Positions 1 to 10,002 are shown, numbered from the stretch's first letter. The stretch: DNA of 64,000 bases from Streptomyces canus (GCF_041435015.1 NZ_CP107989.1:7502001-7566000); one strand, 5' to 3'. The notes: generated by a model not told the origin, from the sequence alone. A program made the numbers and translations.

Positions 1-113
1 CCTACGGCCTGTGCGAGAACTGCGGCAATCCCATCGGCAAGGCGCGCATGCAGGCCTTCCCGCGCGCGACCCTGTGCGTGGAGTGCAAGCAGAAGCAGGA
101 ACGCCGGTACTGA
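1..113 (+). CDS. TraR/DksA-family zinc-finger protein, C-terminal end only
   Basis: The last 36 codons of a gene that begins before the window; the reading frame starts at base 3 and stops at 111-113. The visible part carries a CxxC pair (CENC) and a second CxxC pair (CVEC) about 18 residues later, followed by a basic KQKQERRY tail. This is the C4 zinc finger of the DksA/TraR family, whose members bind the RNA polymerase secondary channel. Only the zinc finger is seen, so the coiled-coil and its acidic tip cannot be assessed. Its position just ahead of lspA is usual for Streptomyces. Confidence 0.85.
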   Translation, partial: YGLCENCGNPIGKARMQAFPRATLCVECKQKQERRY

Positions 114-174
114 GGGTCCTTGGAGGCGTGTCGTACCCTCGTCCTCAGTCAGGTATCTAGGTCGAGGGACTCAC

Positions 175-750
175 GTGACAGAGGCGGAGCGCATCATCGG
201 TACGCCGGATACCCCAGAGGCGGCGGGGGCGGAGCCGGAGCAGGACCAGACGGCGCGGCCCAGGGGCAAGCGTCGTATCGCCGTGCTGTTCTCGGTGGCC
301 GCCTTCGCGTACGCCCTCGACCTGGTCAGCAAGATGATCGTGGTCGCCAGGCTGGAGCACCACGAGCCGATCGAGATCGTCGGGGACTGGCTGAGGTTCG
401 AGGCGATCCGCAACGCGGGCGCGGCCTTCGGCTTCGGTGAGGCCTTCACCGTGATCTTCACGGTGATCGCGGCGGCCGTGATCGTGGTCATCGCCCGCCT
501 CGCCCGCAAGCTCTACAGCCTGCCCTGGGCGATCGCGCTGGGGCTGCTGCTCGGCGGCGCGTTCGGCAACCTCACCGACCGGATCTTCCGCTCCCCGGGC
601 GTGTTCGAGGGCGCGGTCGTCGACTTCATCGCCCCCAAGCACTTCGCCGTCTTCAACCTCGCCGACTCGGCGATCGTGTGCGGCGGCATCCTGATCGTGC
701 TGCTGTCGTTCAAGGGGCTCGACCCCGACGGCACGGTCCACAAGGACTGA
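175..750 (+). CDS. lspA: Signal peptidase II (prolipoprotein signal peptidase)
   Basis: Integral membrane aspartyl protease that removes the signal peptide from diacylglyceryl-modified prolipoproteins. The 191-residue product has a hydrophilic N-terminal extension of about 33 residues, then four hydrophobic segments. Family motifs are NAGAAF (80-85), GNLTDR with catalytic Asp135, and FNLADS with catalytic Asp164; the conserved DxxxK of the first helix is at 49-53. The GTG start at 175 follows GAGGGA. The enzyme acts after Lgt, encoded at 40.5 kb in this window. The pseudouridine synthase follows 49 nt downstream, a common pairing with lspA. Confidence 0.96.
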   Translation: MTEAERIIGTPDTPEAAGAEPEQDQTARPRGKRRIAVLFSVAAFAYALDLVSKMIVVARLEHHEPIEIVGDWLRFEAIRNAGAAFGFGEAFTVIFTVIAAAVIVVIARLARKLYSLPWAIALGLLLGGAFGNLTDRIFRSPGVFEGAVVDFIAPKHFAVFNLADSAIVCGGILIVLLSFKGLDPDGTVHKD

Positions 751-799
751 TCCACAGGCGCCGGTCGGGGCTGTCGGTGGTGTCCGGCATACTCGACGG

Positions 800-1744
800 G
801 TGAGCACCGTTCCCGAGATCCGTACCCTGCCCGTGCCCGACGGCCTGGAGGGCGAGCGCGTCGACGCCGCCATCTCCCGCATGTTCGGCTTCTCCCGGAC
901 CAAGGCGGCCGAGATCGCCGCCGCGGGGAAGGTCACGGTCGACGGGTCGGTGGTCGGTAAGTCCGAGCGGGTGCACGGCGGGGCCTGGCTGGAGGTCGAG
1001 ATGCCACAGGCGGCCGCGCCGGTGCAGATCGTCGCCGAGCCGGTCGAGGGCATGGAGATCGTCCATGACGACGACGACGTGGTCGTGATCGTCAAGCCCG
1101 TGGGTGTCGCCGCGCATCCCAGCCCCGGCTGGACCGGGACGACCGTGATCGGCGGGCTCGCCGCCGCCGGGTACCGCATCTCGACCTCCGGTGCCGCCGA
1201 GCGCCAGGGCATCGTGCACCGCCTCGACGTGGGTACCTCGGGCCTGATGGTCGTGGCCAAGTCGGAGCGGGCGTACACCTCGCTCAAGCGGCAGTTCAAG
1301 GAGCGTACGGTCGACAAGCGGTACCACACGCTCGTCCAGGGCCACCCGGACCCGACCAGCGGCACCATCGACGCACCCATCGGCCGCCACCCCCAGCACG
1401 ACTACAAGTGGGCGGTCACGGCCGAGGGCAAGCCGTCCGTGACCCACTACGACCTCATCGAGGCGTTCCGTGCCGCCTCCCTGCTCGATGTGAAGCTGGA
1501 GACCGGGCGCACCCACCAGATCCGCGTCCACATGGCGGCCCACCGCCACCCCTGCGTCGGCGACCTGACGTACGGTGCCGACCCGACGCTCGCCAAGCGG
1601 CTCCGGCTGACCCGGCAGTGGCTGCACGCCGTGCGGCTCGGCTTCGAGCACCCCGGGGACGGGGAGTGGGTGGAGTTCGCGAGCGACTATCCGGAGGATC
1701 TGCAGCAGGCCCTGGACCTGGTGCGTGAGGAGACCTACGGGTGA
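800..1744 (+). CDS. RluA/RluD-family pseudouridine synthase
   Basis: Isomerises specific uridines of structured RNA, most likely 23S rRNA, to pseudouridine. The 314-residue protein has an N-terminal S4 RNA-binding domain (about residues 17-75) and an RluA catalytic domain with the signature RLDVGTSGL at 141-149, catalytic Asp143. A second family motif, [11 protein letters not shown], lies near residue 235. The start is GTG at 800. The stop overlaps the next gene by 4 nt (GTGA), so the two are translationally coupled. RluD is the nearest familiar relative, but the exact uridine target cannot be read from sequence, so no symbol is given. Confidence 0.93.
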   Translation: MSTVPEIRTLPVPDGLEGERVDAAISRMFGFSRTKAAEIAAAGKVTVDGSVVGKSERVHGGAWLEVEMPQAAAPVQIVAEPVEGMEIVHDDDDVVVIVKPVGVAAHPSPGWTGTTVIGGLAAAGYRISTSGAAERQGIVHRLDVGTSGLMVVAKSERAYTSLKRQFKERTVDKRYHTLVQGHPDPTSGTIDAPIGRHPQHDYKWAVTAEGKPSVTHYDLIEAFRAASLLDVKLETGRTHQIRVHMAAHRHPCVGDLTYGADPTLAKRLRLTRQWLHAVRLGFEHPGDGEWVEFASDYPEDLQQALDLVREETYG

Positions 1745-2211
1745 GCACGCACGCGTACGTGGTGCGGGTCGCCGAGGATCCCGCCGACCGTGAGGCCTGC
1801 TTCACGGTGCGCAAGGAGGTCTTCGTCGGCGAGCAGGGCGTGCCGGAGGACATCGAGTACGACGCCTACGACGCCGTAGCGGTGCATGTGCTGGCCGTGC
1901 GGGAGGACGGGGTGCCGCTCGGGACCGGACGGCTGCTGCACGGCGCGGCGGCGGCCGGGAAGACCGGCGGTGACATGACCGTGGGGTCGCTGGGGCGGCT
2001 CGCCGTGACACAGATGGCCCGCGGACTCGGCGTGGGGGCGGCTCTTGTGCGGGCCGTCGAGGACGCGGCACGCGCCCGTGGGCTCGTGGCCGTGGATCTG
2101 CACGCGCAGACGCACGCGCTGGGGTTCTACGAGCGGCTGGGCTACGTGGCGTACGGGCCGGAGTTTCCGGACGCGGGGATGGCGCACCGGGCCATGCGGC
2201 GGGTTCTCTGA
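1741..2211 (+). CDS. GNAT-family N-acetyltransferase (ElaA/YjcF-like)
   Basis: A 156-residue single-domain acetyltransferase. The N-terminal part ([19 protein letters not shown]) matches the ElaA/YjcF-type subgroup. The acetyl-CoA loop is seen as [11 protein letters not shown] near residues 91-101 (the R/Q-x-x-G-x-G/A pattern), and a C-terminal [10 protein letters not shown] motif is typical of GNAT enzymes. The acceptor substrate is unknown. It starts on a GTG inside the stop of the pseudouridine synthase gene, so it forms an operon with it. Confidence 0.9.
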   Translation: MSTHAYVVRVAEDPADREACFTVRKEVFVGEQGVPEDIEYDAYDAVAVHVLAVREDGVPLGTGRLLHGAAAAGKTGGDMTVGSLGRLAVTQMARGLGVGAALVRAVEDAARARGLVAVDLHAQTHALGFYERLGYVAYGPEFPDAGMAHRAMRRVL

Positions 2212-2327
2212 CGGCCGGATCTCGGATTCGTCGACGGGAGACGGCGAGCGGCGGTCGGGAAGGTCTGGGCGGGAAGCGGGCAGACTGAAGTGACCGTAGA
2301 TTTGTCGATCTGCCCGGAGTTCTCACC

Positions 2328-3902
2328 GTGGATCAGTTGGCCCTGTTGTTCGTGTTGTTGCTGGGGGCTCTGATCAGTGTCCCGGTGGGAGACCGGTTCG
2401 GGTTGCCGGCGCCGGTGCTGATGACGCTGCTCGGGATCGTGCTCGCGGTACTGGACTTCGTACCGAATGTCGATATTCCACCCGAGCTGATCCTGCCCAT
2501 CCTGTTGCCGCCGTTGCTCTATGCGGCGGTGCGTCGGACGTCGTGGCGGCAGTTCGCGGCCAACAAGCGGCCGATCTTCCTGCTCGCCGTCGCGCTCGTG
2601 TTCGTCACCACCCTGTGCGTCGCCGTCGTCGCCCAGGCGATCGTGCCGGGACTGCCGATCGCCGCCGCCGTCGCGCTCGGCGCGCTGGTCGCACCGCCCG
2701 ACCCGGTCGCCGCGACCGCCGTGGCCGGCCAACTCGGGCTGCCCCGGAGGCTGGTGTCCATCCTGGAGGGCGAGGGGCTCTTCAACGACGTGACGGCGAT
2801 CGTGCTCTACCACGTGGCCGTCGCCGCGGCCGTCAGCGGCTCGTTCACGGCCGGGAAGGCCGTCTTCGAGCTGGTGCTCTCCGCGGTGGTCGCCGTCGCC
2901 GTGGGGCTCGCGCTGGGCTGGGGGGCCAACAAGCTGATGGATCTGCTGGGTGACGCCACTCTCCAGATCGGGCTGACGGTACTCGTGCCGTACGCCTCCT
3001 ACGTGCTCGCCGAGGAGCTCCACGGGTCCGGGGTGCTCGCGGTGCTGACCACCGCCCTGTTCATCGCCGAGTACGCCACCGACGCCGACGACGTGATGAC
3101 CCGGCTCGCCGGGCACACCTTCTGGGACATCGTCGACACCCTCGTGACCGGCGTGGCCTTCGGGCTCATCGGACTCGAACTGCACAACGCGATCCGGACC
3201 GCGTCCGGACGCTGGGGCGAGATGCTCGGCTGGGCCGCCGCGATCGTGGCCGTGGTCGTGCTCGTACGGCTGCTGTGGCTGTTGCCGGCGACCTGGCTCA
3301 CCAAACGCATGCACGCCAAGCGGGACATAGACGAGGAGATCCCGATGGGATGGCGGGAGACCGTCGTCATGTGGTGGTCCGGGATGCGGGGCGTGGCGTC
3401 CGTGGCGCTGGCGCTGGCCATCCCGCTGGAGACCGACTCGGGGGCGGGCTTCCCCGACCGGGACGAGATCGTGTTCATCGCATTCGGGGTGATCATGGCG
3501 ACGCTCGTGCTGCAGGGGCTGACCCTGCCGTGGCTGGTGAAGCGGCTGGGGGTGCGGGCGGACAGCGAGCGGGAGATGGAGTTCGAGAAGATCCTCGCGG
3601 TCCGGGCGGCGAAGGCGGCCAAGAAGCGGCTGCGGGAGATCGAGGACGTGGAGGAACTACCCGAGGAGCTGTCGGAGCAGATGCTGCGGCGGGCGTTCGA
3701 GATCGGTGTGCGGATCTCTCCCGAGATGGGGGACGAGGAGCGGCGGGAGGCCAGGCGGCGGCTCAAGCGGGCGCGGCGCATCCACGGCGAGATGCTCAGC
3801 GCGGCGCGGCACGAGGTGCTGGCGGCGCGGAGCGAGCCGGGGGCCGATCCCGAGATCGTGGACCGGGTGCTGCGGCATCTGGACGTCCGCAGTCTGCGGT
3901 GA
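2328..3902 (+). CDS. Na+/H+ antiporter, CPA1 family
   Basis: A 524-residue monovalent cation/proton antiporter with about twelve hydrophobic segments up to residue 410. The ion-binding signature of CPA1 exchangers is present: ALVAPPDPVAATAV near 122-135, followed by LEGEGLFNDVTAIV. A charged cytoplasmic C-terminal tail of about 110 residues, rich in Glu, Arg and Lys, is probably helical and regulatory. The GTG start has a GGAG about nine nt upstream. Expected role is pH and sodium homeostasis in the plasma membrane. The gene stands alone between the GNAT and SDR genes. Confidence 0.92.
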   Translation: MDQLALLFVLLLGALISVPVGDRFGLPAPVLMTLLGIVLAVLDFVPNVDIPPELILPILLPPLLYAAVRRTSWRQFAANKRPIFLLAVALVFVTTLCVAVVAQAIVPGLPIAAAVALGALVAPPDPVAATAVAGQLGLPRRLVSILEGEGLFNDVTAIVLYHVAVAAAVSGSFTAGKAVFELVLSAVVAVAVGLALGWGANKLMDLLGDATLQIGLTVLVPYASYVLAEELHGSGVLAVLTTALFIAEYATDADDVMTRLAGHTFWDIVDTLVTGVAFGLIGLELHNAIRTASGRWGEMLGWAAAIVAVVVLVRLLWLLPATWLTKRMHAKRDIDEEIPMGWRETVVMWWSGMRGVASVALALAIPLETDSGAGFPDRDEIVFIAFGVIMATLVLQGLTLPWLVKRLGVRADSEREMEFEKILAVRAAKAAKKRLREIEDVEELPEELSEQMLRRAFEIGVRISPEMGDEERREARRRLKRARRIHGEMLSAARHEVLAARSEPGADPEIVDRVLRHLDVRSLR

Positions 3903-3954
3903 AGGTACGGAAACCGGGATGAGCTCACCGACCGGGCGTTTGTAGGCTGCGGTT

Positions 3955-4695
3955 ATGACTCGCAACGTGATCATCAGCGGTGGCGGTACGGGAATCGGAC
4001 TCGCGGCGGCGCAGGTGTTCGCCGCGGAAGGGGACCGGGTGCTGTTGCTCGGCCGGCGTGCCGAGGTGCTCGAGAAGGCCGGGGTGCCCGGCGCCCTGAC
4101 GTACGCCGCCGATCTCGGTGACGTCGACGAGGTGCGCGAGGTCGTCGGGTTCGTGGAGCGTGAACTCGGGACCGTGGACGTGCTGATCCACAGCGCCGGG
4201 GGTACCGGGCAGCTCGAGCCGCCCGTCGACAGTTCTGATCCGCTCGATGCCGTCGCGCACAACTGGACCGTGAACTTCCGGCTCAATCTGCTGACCGCGG
4301 CACTGCTCACCGAGGGGTTGAAGGAGCGGCTCGCCTCGCCGGGCGGGCGCGTGCTGTTCGTGAGTTCCATCGCCGCGTACCGGGGGTCCGGGAGCGGGGC
4401 GTACGGGGCGGCGAAGGCGGGGCTGCATCCGTACGCCCATGATCTCGCGCGGGAGTTGGGACCGCGGGGGATCACCGCGAATGTGGTCGCGCCGGGGTAC
4501 ATCGAGGAGACGGAGTTCTTCGGCGGGGCCATGGATCCCGCTCGGCGGGAACGGCTCGTCAACGACACGTTGAACGGGCGGGCCGGGACGCCGGGGGATG
4601 TCGCCGCGACGCTTCATTGGCTGGCGTCCCACGGGGCGGGGCATGTGACTTCGCAGGTCGTGCAGGTCAATGGCGGGGCTGAGCGGGGGCGGTGA
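3955..4695 (+). CDS. SDR-family NAD(P)-dependent oxidoreductase
   Basis: A 246-residue classical short-chain dehydrogenase/reductase. The cofactor loop GGGTGIG lies at 9-15, the structural AG at 81-82, the catalytic Ser at 137-138 and the YxxxK pair at Tyr150 and Lys154. The C-terminal GGA motif of the family is kept. The substrate cannot be assigned. The gene lies 52 nt after the antiporter on the same strand and converges with the mechanosensitive channel gene, with a hairpin between them. Confidence 0.9.
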   Translation: MTRNVIISGGGTGIGLAAAQVFAAEGDRVLLLGRRAEVLEKAGVPGALTYAADLGDVDEVREVVGFVERELGTVDVLIHSAGGTGQLEPPVDSSDPLDAVAHNWTVNFRLNLLTAALLTEGLKERLASPGGRVLFVSSIAAYRGSGSGAYGAAKAGLHPYAHDLARELGPRGITANVVAPGYIEETEFFGGAMDPARRERLVNDTLNGRAGTPGDVAATLHWLASHGAGHVTSQVVQVNGGAERGR

Positions 4696-4732
4696 CGGGG
4701 GCCCGGTGGCGGGTGGCGGCTGCGGGCCCCGT
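4695..4732. terminator. Hairpin between convergent SDR and MscS genes
   Basis: The arms ACGGGGGCCCG and CGGGCCCCGT pair over ten bases with one bulged G and a 17-nt loop. It begins inside the SDR stop codon. Its place between two convergent genes suggests a bidirectional terminator; there is no T-run, which is normal in Streptomyces. Confidence 0.45.
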
Positions 4733-4756
4733 CGTGGCTGGTGCCATGCCCCGCGG

Positions 4757-5887
4757 TCAGCCGCGGCCCGTCCGAGGCGCCTCGTGGGCGCGACGGGCGG
4801 GCACGCCGGAGTGGGCGCCGTCCGGACGATGGCCGTCCCTCGACCGGAATCCCGGCGCCATCGTCGCGTCCGCGGTGTTGACCCGGGGCAGGGCGTACGG
4901 GTGGTGGTCCGTCAGCCAGCGGATCATCTGCTCGCGGACCGTGACCCGTACCGTCCAGATGTCGTCGGCGTCCTTGGCGGTCACCAGGGCTCGTACCTGC
5001 ATGGTGTTCGGGGTGGTGTCGGTGACGGCGAGGCCGTAGTCGCGGCCGTCCCAGGCCGGGCACTCGCGGAGGATGTCCCGCAGCCGCTCGCGCATCAGCT
5101 CCACCGGGGCCGTGTGATCGACGTGCCAGAAGACGATGCCGGTCATCTGCGGGGTGCCGCGGGACCAGTTCTCGAACGGCTTCGAGGTGAAGTACGACAC
5201 CGGCATGGTGATCCGGCGCTCGTCCCAGGTCCGTACCGTCAGGAAGGTCAGCGTGATCTCCTCGACCGTGCCCCACTCGCCGTCCACCACCACGGTGTCG
5301 CCGATGCGCACCATGTCACCGAAGGCGATCTGCAGCCCGGCGAACATGTTGCTGAGCGTCGACTGGGCGGCGACACCGGCGACGATGCCGAGGATTCCGG
5401 CGGAGGCCAGCAGCGAGGCACCGGCCGCGCGCATCGCGGGGAACGTCAGCAGCATCGCGGCCACGGCCACCACGCCGACGGTCGCGGCGACCACCCGCAT
5501 GATCAGCGTGACCTGGGTGCGGACCCGCCGCACCCGGGCGGGGTCGCGGTGCACGCGCGCGTAGCGGGTGTACGTCGTCTCCACGATCGCGGCGGCGATT
5601 CGGATCACCAGCCACGCGGCCGACCCGATCAGAACCAGCGTCAGCGTCTGCCCGATACCGGCGCTGTGCCGCTCCAGCATCCTCGCCTGGTCGAAGGACC
5701 CTCTGAGCATCGCCCCGCACAGCACGAGCTGGTAGGGGATGCGACCACGGCGCAGCAGACCCCACATCGGGGTCTCGCTGTGGCGTGCGTCGGCCTTGCG
5801 CAGCAGAAGGTCGGTGGCCCAGCCGATCACCAGGGTGAGCAGCACCGAGCCGCCGACCACGATCAGTGGGCGGAGTACGTTCTCCAT
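4757..5887 (-). CDS. MscS-type mechanosensitive ion channel
   Basis: A 376-residue membrane channel of the small-conductance mechanosensitive family. Hydrophobic segments near residues 8-27, 77-97, 128-150 and 157-177 precede the pore-proximal motif LGIVAGVAAQSTLSNMFAGL and the beta domain motif GDTVVVDGEWGTVEEITLTFLTVRTWD. The C-terminal 45 residues are basic and probably disordered. Longer in-frame starts exist, but the ATG at 5887 is where family similarity begins. Role: release of osmolytes on hypo-osmotic shock, inferred from the family. Confidence 0.9.
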   Translation of the reverse strand: MENVLRPLIVVGGSVLLTLVIGWATDLLLRKADARHSETPMWGLLRRGRIPYQLVLCGAMLRGSFDQARMLERHSAGIGQTLTLVLIGSAAWLVIRIAAAIVETTYTRYARVHRDPARVRRVRTQVTLIMRVVAATVGVVAVAAMLLTFPAMRAAGASLLASAGILGIVAGVAAQSTLSNMFAGLQIAFGDMVRIGDTVVVDGEWGTVEEITLTFLTVRTWDERRITMPVSYFTSKPFENWSRGTPQMTGIVFWHVDHTAPVELMRERLRDILRECPAWDGRDYGLAVTDTTPNTMQVRALVTAKDADDIWTVRVTVREQMIRWLTDHHPYALPRVNTADATMAPGFRSRDGHRPDGAHSGVPARRAHEAPRTGRG

Positions 5888-6005
5888 GACCCCGAACCTA
5901 ACCGGACCCGGGCGCTCATGAACATGTGACTTCGGCCGCGAAGTGGGTACGACGGCCGCACGCCCGCGAAACGGCACTGTCGGTGCAGGCTGGCACCATG
6001 GCCTC

Positions 6006-6575
6006 ATGAACATCATGCTCTTTCACTCGACCTACGGCCTCCGGCCCGCCGTCCGTCAGGCCGCCGACCGGCTGCGGGAGGCCGGCCACGAGGTGTGGAC
6101 GCCGGACCTCTTCGAGGGGCGCATGTTCGAGACGGTCGAGGAGGGCATGGCCTTCAACGCGGAGATCGGCAAGGACGAGCTGCTCAAGCGGGCCGTCCTG
6201 GCCGCCGCGCCCTACTCCGAGCGCGGCCTCGTCTACTCCGGCTTCTCGCTCGGCGCCTCGATCGCGCAGACCCTCGCCCTCGGTGACGAGAAGGCCCGCG
6301 GCCTGCTGCTCCTGCACGGCACGTCGGACATCGCGCCGAACGCGACCGCGGACGAGCTGCCGGTCCAGCTGCACGTGGCCGAGCCGGACCCCTTCGAGAC
6401 CGACGACTGGCTGAGCGCCTGGTATCTCCAGATGGGCCGCACCGGCGCCGATGTCGAGATCTACAGATACGCCGGGGCCGGTCATCTCTACACCGACCCC
6501 GGCCTCCCGGACTACGACGAGGAGGCCGCCGAGGCCACCTGGCGGGTGGCCCTCGGCTTCCTGGGGACGCTCTAG
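6006..6575 (+). CDS. Dienelactone-hydrolase-like alpha/beta hydrolase
   Basis: A 189-residue alpha/beta hydrolase related to the dienelactone hydrolase family. The nucleophile elbow reads GFSLGAS with Ser81 where true dienelactone hydrolases have Cys, and the His of the triad is probably in GAGHLYTDP near residue 160. The motif TPDLFEGR near residue 32 is typical of the family. The ATG at 6006 is chosen because the upstream in-frame stretch from 5943 is not family-like. The substrate is unknown. Its stop codon shares bases with the stop of the convergent phoD gene. Confidence 0.87.
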   Translation: MNIMLFHSTYGLRPAVRQAADRLREAGHEVWTPDLFEGRMFETVEEGMAFNAEIGKDELLKRAVLAAAPYSERGLVYSGFSLGASIAQTLALGDEKARGLLLLHGTSDIAPNATADELPVQLHVAEPDPFETDDWLSAWYLQMGRTGADVEIYRYAGAGHLYTDPGLPDYDEEAAEATWRVALGFLGTL

Positions 6576-8230
6576 ACGGGGGTGTACGTCCGCTCGACCT
6601 TCTGTGTGCCGGTCCGCGTGCGGTACGAACGCGCCCAGGACGAGGTCGCGTTCGCCTTGGTCTTGTCGGACAGCACGTAGTAGTCCATCTGCGCCCGGTC
6701 GGCGGTGATGTCCAGGACGCCGTAGCCGTGGCGGTCGGTGTCGACCCAGTGGACGTGCCGGTTGGCGACCTGGATGACCGGCGCGGCGAGGGCGGTGACC
6801 GTGCCCTCGGGGACCTTCAGGAGGTCGTCGAGGTTGTCGGAGGTCACCGAGGTGACGACGAACTCCGTGGCGGCGGAGGCCGACAGCGGGTAGGTGCCGG
6901 CGTCCACCGGCACGTCGTTGGCCCACGCCATGTGGATGTCGCCGGTCAGGAAGACGGTGTTGCGGATGGCGTTGGAGCGCAGGTGGGCCAGCAGCTCGCG
7001 GCGGTCGTCCGTGTAGCCGTCCCATTGGTCGGTGTTGAGGGCGAGGCCCTCCTTCGGCAGGCCCAGCAGCTCGGCGAGCGGCTTCAGCAGATCGGCGGAG
7101 AGCGAGCCGATCGCGAACGGCGAGATCATCACGGAGTTGCCGACCAGGCGCCAGGTCGTGTCGGAGGACTTCAGCCCCGCCTTGAGCCAGTCCAGCTGCG
7201 CGCGGCCGGTGATCGTGCGATCGGGGTCGTCCACCGAGCCGTTGCCCACGGTGACCTGCTGCGAGCGGTAGGACCGCAGGTCGAGCAGCGAGAGGTCGGC
7301 GAGCTTGCCGAACCGCAGCCGGCGGTAGGTGGTGCCCGCGATCGCCGGACGTACCGGCATCCATTCGAAGTAGGCCTGCTTGGCGGCTGCCTGACGGGCC
7401 GACCAGGCGCCCTCCGTGCCCTCGGTGTGGTTCTCGGCACCGCCCGACCAGGCGTCGTTGGCGAACTCGTGGTCGTCCCAGATCGCGACGACCGGGGCGA
7501 CCGTGTGCAGGGCCTGGAGGTCCGGGTCCGTCTTGTACTTGCCGTGCCGGATCCGGTAGTCGGCGAGGGTGAGGATCTCGTGGGTCGGCGCGTGCGGTCG
7601 TACGACGGTGTCGCGCGTGCCGTACCCGCCGGTGCCGTACTCGTAGATGTAGTCGCCCAGGTGCAGCCAGGCGTCCAGGTCGCCGCGGGTCGCGAGGTGG
7701 CGGTACGAGGAGAAGTAGCCCGCCTCCCAGTTGGCGCAGGAGACCACGCCGAAGCGGAGGTTCGCGACGGCCGCGTCCGCCGCCGGCGCGGTGCGGGTGC
7801 GCGCCGCCGGGGACTCGGTGCCGCCCGCCGAGAAGCGGAACCAGTAGTCGGTGGCGGGGGCGAGGCCGCGGACGTCCGCCTTGACGGTGTGGTCGGAGGC
7901 GGCCGTCGCGGTGACGGACCCCTTGGCGACGACGGTCGTGAAGGCCTTGTCCCTGGCGACGACCCAGCCGACCTCGGTGTCCGGGCCGAGCCCGGAACCG
8001 GGCACGGCCTCGGCGGTCGGGGTCACCCGGGTCCACAGCAGGACGCCGTCCGGGAGCGGGTCGCCGGAGGCGACGCCGTGCAGGAAGGCGGGGGCCTCGT
8101 CGGCAGCTCGGGCCGGCAGGGCGGCGGCGAGCGGGGCGGCGAGGACAGCGGTGGCCGCCGCGGCCTTGACGACCGTACGGCGGCGCGGGGACAGGGAGTT
8201 GCTCTCGGCTGATCTCTGTCTACTGGTCAC
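6572..8230 (-). CDS. phoD: Alkaline phosphatase D, Tat-exported
   Basis: A secreted phosphodiesterase/phosphatase of 552 residues. The N-terminus has a twin-arginine signal: SPRRRTVVK at 14-22, a hydrophobic Ala-rich stretch and an ARA cleavage motif near residue 42, so it is folded and metal-loaded before export. PhoD-type metal and active-site motifs are [18 protein letters not shown] and [10 protein letters not shown]. Such enzymes use Ca and Fe and scavenge phosphate from phosphodiesters, usually under PhoP control; no clear PHO box was identified in the short upstream region. The start is a GTG at 8230, about 30 nt from the hairpin that ends the next gene. Confidence 0.93.
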   Translation of the reverse strand: MTSRQRSAESNSLSPRRRTVVKAAAATAVLAAPLAAALPARAADEAPAFLHGVASGDPLPDGVLLWTRVTPTAEAVPGSGLGPDTEVGWVVARDKAFTTVVAKGSVTATAASDHTVKADVRGLAPATDYWFRFSAGGTESPAARTRTAPAADAAVANLRFGVVSCANWEAGYFSSYRHLATRGDLDAWLHLGDYIYEYGTGGYGTRDTVVRPHAPTHEILTLADYRIRHGKYKTDPDLQALHTVAPVVAIWDDHEFANDAWSGGAENHTEGTEGAWSARQAAAKQAYFEWMPVRPAIAGTTYRRLRFGKLADLSLLDLRSYRSQQVTVGNGSVDDPDRTITGRAQLDWLKAGLKSSDTTWRLVGNSVMISPFAIGSLSADLLKPLAELLGLPKEGLALNTDQWDGYTDDRRELLAHLRSNAIRNTVFLTGDIHMAWANDVPVDAGTYPLSASAATEFVVTSVTSDNLDDLLKVPEGTVTALAAPVIQVANRHVHWVDTDRHGYGVLDITADRAQMDYYVLSDKTKANATSSWARSYRTRTGTQKVERTYTPV

Positions 8231-8260
8231 GGCCGATCAGGTTACTGGCCGGTATGAACG

Positions 8261-8294
8261 AGAGCGGGCGAACTCGTGAAAGTTCGCCCGCTCT
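8261..8294. terminator. 14-bp perfect hairpin terminating the DsbA-like gene
   Basis: The arms AGAGCGGGCGAACT and AGTTCGCCCGCTCT pair perfectly around a 6-nt loop. It lies between the end of the thioredoxin-like gene (8315) and the phoD start (8230), both on the minus strand, so it separates two transcription units and leaves about 30 nt for the phoD translation start. Confidence 0.7.
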
Positions 8295-8314
8295 TTGCCT
8301 GAAGAGTGCGGGGA

Positions 8315-9130
8315 TCAGGCCTTCAGGGCCGCCTCGAGCGCCGTGTTGAAGTCGGCGACCGTCATCGGCGCGCTCTTGCCGTCGGAACCGGTCAGGTTCT
8401 TGCCGTCCATCCTCAGGGTCGGAGTGCCGGTCGCGCCGTCCTTGTTGAACTTCTCGGACATGTCCAGGGCCCACTTGTCGTAGGTGCCGTTCTTCACGGC
8501 GTTCTGGAAGGTCTTGTTGTCCTTCAGCTCGGGGACGGTCTGCGCGATCTTGATGAGGTAGGCGTCGTCCTTGAACTTGTCGGGGCCGTCCTCGGCAGGG
8601 TGCCACTTCGTGGAGTACATCGCGGTCTTGTACTTCAGGAACGCGTCGGTGCTGACGTTCAGCGCGGCGCCGAGGGCGCTGAGGCCGTTCTTGGAGCCCT
8701 CACCCCCGAGGTTGCCGTCGAGGAAGGTGGCGCCCACGTACTGGATCTTGAACTTGCCGTCCTCGACGTCCTTGTCGACGGTCGAGCCGACGGTCTGCTC
8801 GAACTGGGCGCAGACGGGGCAGCGCGGGTCCTCGTACATGACCAGGGTCTTCTTGGCGGTGCTCTTGCCGATGACGACCGTCGTGCCGTTGCTGCCCGAA
8901 CTGTTGGCCGGCTTGACGAGCTTGTCGTTCTTGGCCTCTTCCCAGTAGCTGGGCTTGTTGTTCTGGACGACCGCGTAGCCGATGCCGCCGGCTATCGCCA
9001 GGACGCCGACGACGGAACAGGCGACGATGACCTGCCGCTTGACCTTGTCGCGCTTGGCCTGGCGCTCGCGCTCCTGCCGCAGCCGCTCACGGGCGGCAGT
9101 CTTCGAGGCCTGGCTGTTCCGCTTGCTCAT
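8315..9130 (-). CDS. Membrane-anchored DsbA-like thioredoxin-fold protein
   Basis: A 271-residue protein with a basic cytoplasmic N-terminus (about 30 residues, RERLRQERERQ), one transmembrane helix at about 34-55 and an extracytoplasmic DsbA/thioredoxin_4 domain. The redox motif is CPVC (Cys104, Cys107) in YEDPRCPVC. Expected role is oxidative folding or thiol exchange outside the membrane. The ATG at 9130 has GGAG nine nt upstream; longer in-frame starts lack this. A paralogue with CPAC is encoded at 39626-40393. The membrane protein gene upstream (9219-9911) is probably cotranscribed. Confidence 0.9.
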   Translation of the reverse strand: MSKRNSQASKTAARERLRQERERQAKRDKVKRQVIVACSVVGVLAIAGGIGYAVVQNNKPSYWEEAKNDKLVKPANSSGSNGTTVVIGKSTAKKTLVMYEDPRCPVCAQFEQTVGSTVDKDVEDGKFKIQYVGATFLDGNLGGEGSKNGLSALGAALNVSTDAFLKYKTAMYSTKWHPAEDGPDKFKDDAYLIKIAQTVPELKDNKTFQNAVKNGTYDKWALDMSEKFNKDGATGTPTLRMDGKNLTGSDGKSAPMTVADFNTALEAALKA

Positions 9131-9218
9131 GGTGGTGTTCTCCATCGAGGGGACGCGCACACGTCGTGTGCGGGGGATACGTAGATCGGGACTGGTGGTG
9201 CTCAGGTGCTGTTCCGGT

Positions 9219-9911
9219 TCAGGCGACAGCGACCGAGCACGGCGGTCCACGCCGTCCCAGGGAGTGCACGAGGATCTCGTCGAGAACGACGGCCGTACGG
9301 CGGCCGGGGCGCACCGGGCGGGCCGGTTCCGGCGCCGACCGCACGGTCAGCGCGGCGGCCACCAGGAGGAGCGGCCGGAAGGTCGTGGCGGCCACGGCCC
9401 GCAGCAGCTGGGCCAGCGCCCGCTCGCCGCGGCGCAGCCAGGCGGCCGCGAGAAGACCGACGCACAGGTGCGCGCCCAGCAGCAGCCAGGCGGTCTGCGG
9501 GTCGGCGTGCGCGAGCAGGCCGCCGAGCCGGTCGGGGGTGGTGCCGGTCATCCGCGCCAGCGGCGAGCCCACGCTGGTGCCGTCGCCGCAGAACACGTCC
9601 CAGCCGACCGAGCGCAGCGGGCCCGCCACCGGGCCGCCCGCGGCGCCGTAGCAGACGTGCTGGCCGGTGGTGAAGACGGTGTCGGCGGCGAGCTCCAGCG
9701 GGATCAGCACGGCGGCGATCCGTCCGAAGCCGCGCTCCCGGCCGGCCAGGGCGTAGGCGAGCGCGAACACGGCGGCGGCGACCGCGGCCACCGTGTTCAG
9801 CGGCAGGGGAGCCCGGGACAGCAGCACGTGCGACGCGGTGCTGAGCGTCACGACGAGTGCCGTGAACAGCGCCGCGCGGAGCGCTCGTAGCTGGGTCCCG
9901 GATATGTCCAT
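9219..9911 (-). CDS. Polytopic membrane protein of unknown function
   Basis: A 230-residue protein not matched to a named family. Hydrophobic segments lie near 12-32, 38-56, 62-80, 143-165 and 172-195, with a hydrophilic loop between 85 and 140 that contains two cysteines (HVCYG and VFCGDG). The C-terminal 40 residues are charged and Pro/Arg-rich. It sits 88 nt upstream of the DsbA-like gene on the same strand, so the two cysteines in the loop could be redox partners of that protein; this is inference only. The ATG at 9911 is the obvious start. Confidence 0.7.
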   Translation of the reverse strand: MDISGTQLRALRAALFTALVVTLSTASHVLLSRAPLPLNTVAAVAAAVFALAYALAGRERGFGRIAAVLIPLELAADTVFTTGQHVCYGAAGGPVAGPLRSVGWDVFCGDGTSVGSPLARMTGTTPDRLGGLLAHADPQTAWLLLGAHLCVGLLAAAWLRRGERALAQLLRAVAATTFRPLLLVAAALTVRSAPEPARPVRPGRRTAVVLDEILVHSLGRRGPPCSVAVA

Positions 9912-10002
9912 AGCGTGGAGAGTGTGTCACGCGGGCCTGTAAGGGACCCCTAAAGAGTCCCTGTGAGCGGCCCTATCGTTATCGACAGCGGTATGGGGCC
10001 TG

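Noticed and set aside
9942..9966. Inverted repeat AGGGAC...GTCCCT between the membrane protein and DUF2252 genes
   Set aside because: Only a 6-bp stem with a 9-nt loop; expected by chance in such a GC-rich region, so it is not listed as a site.
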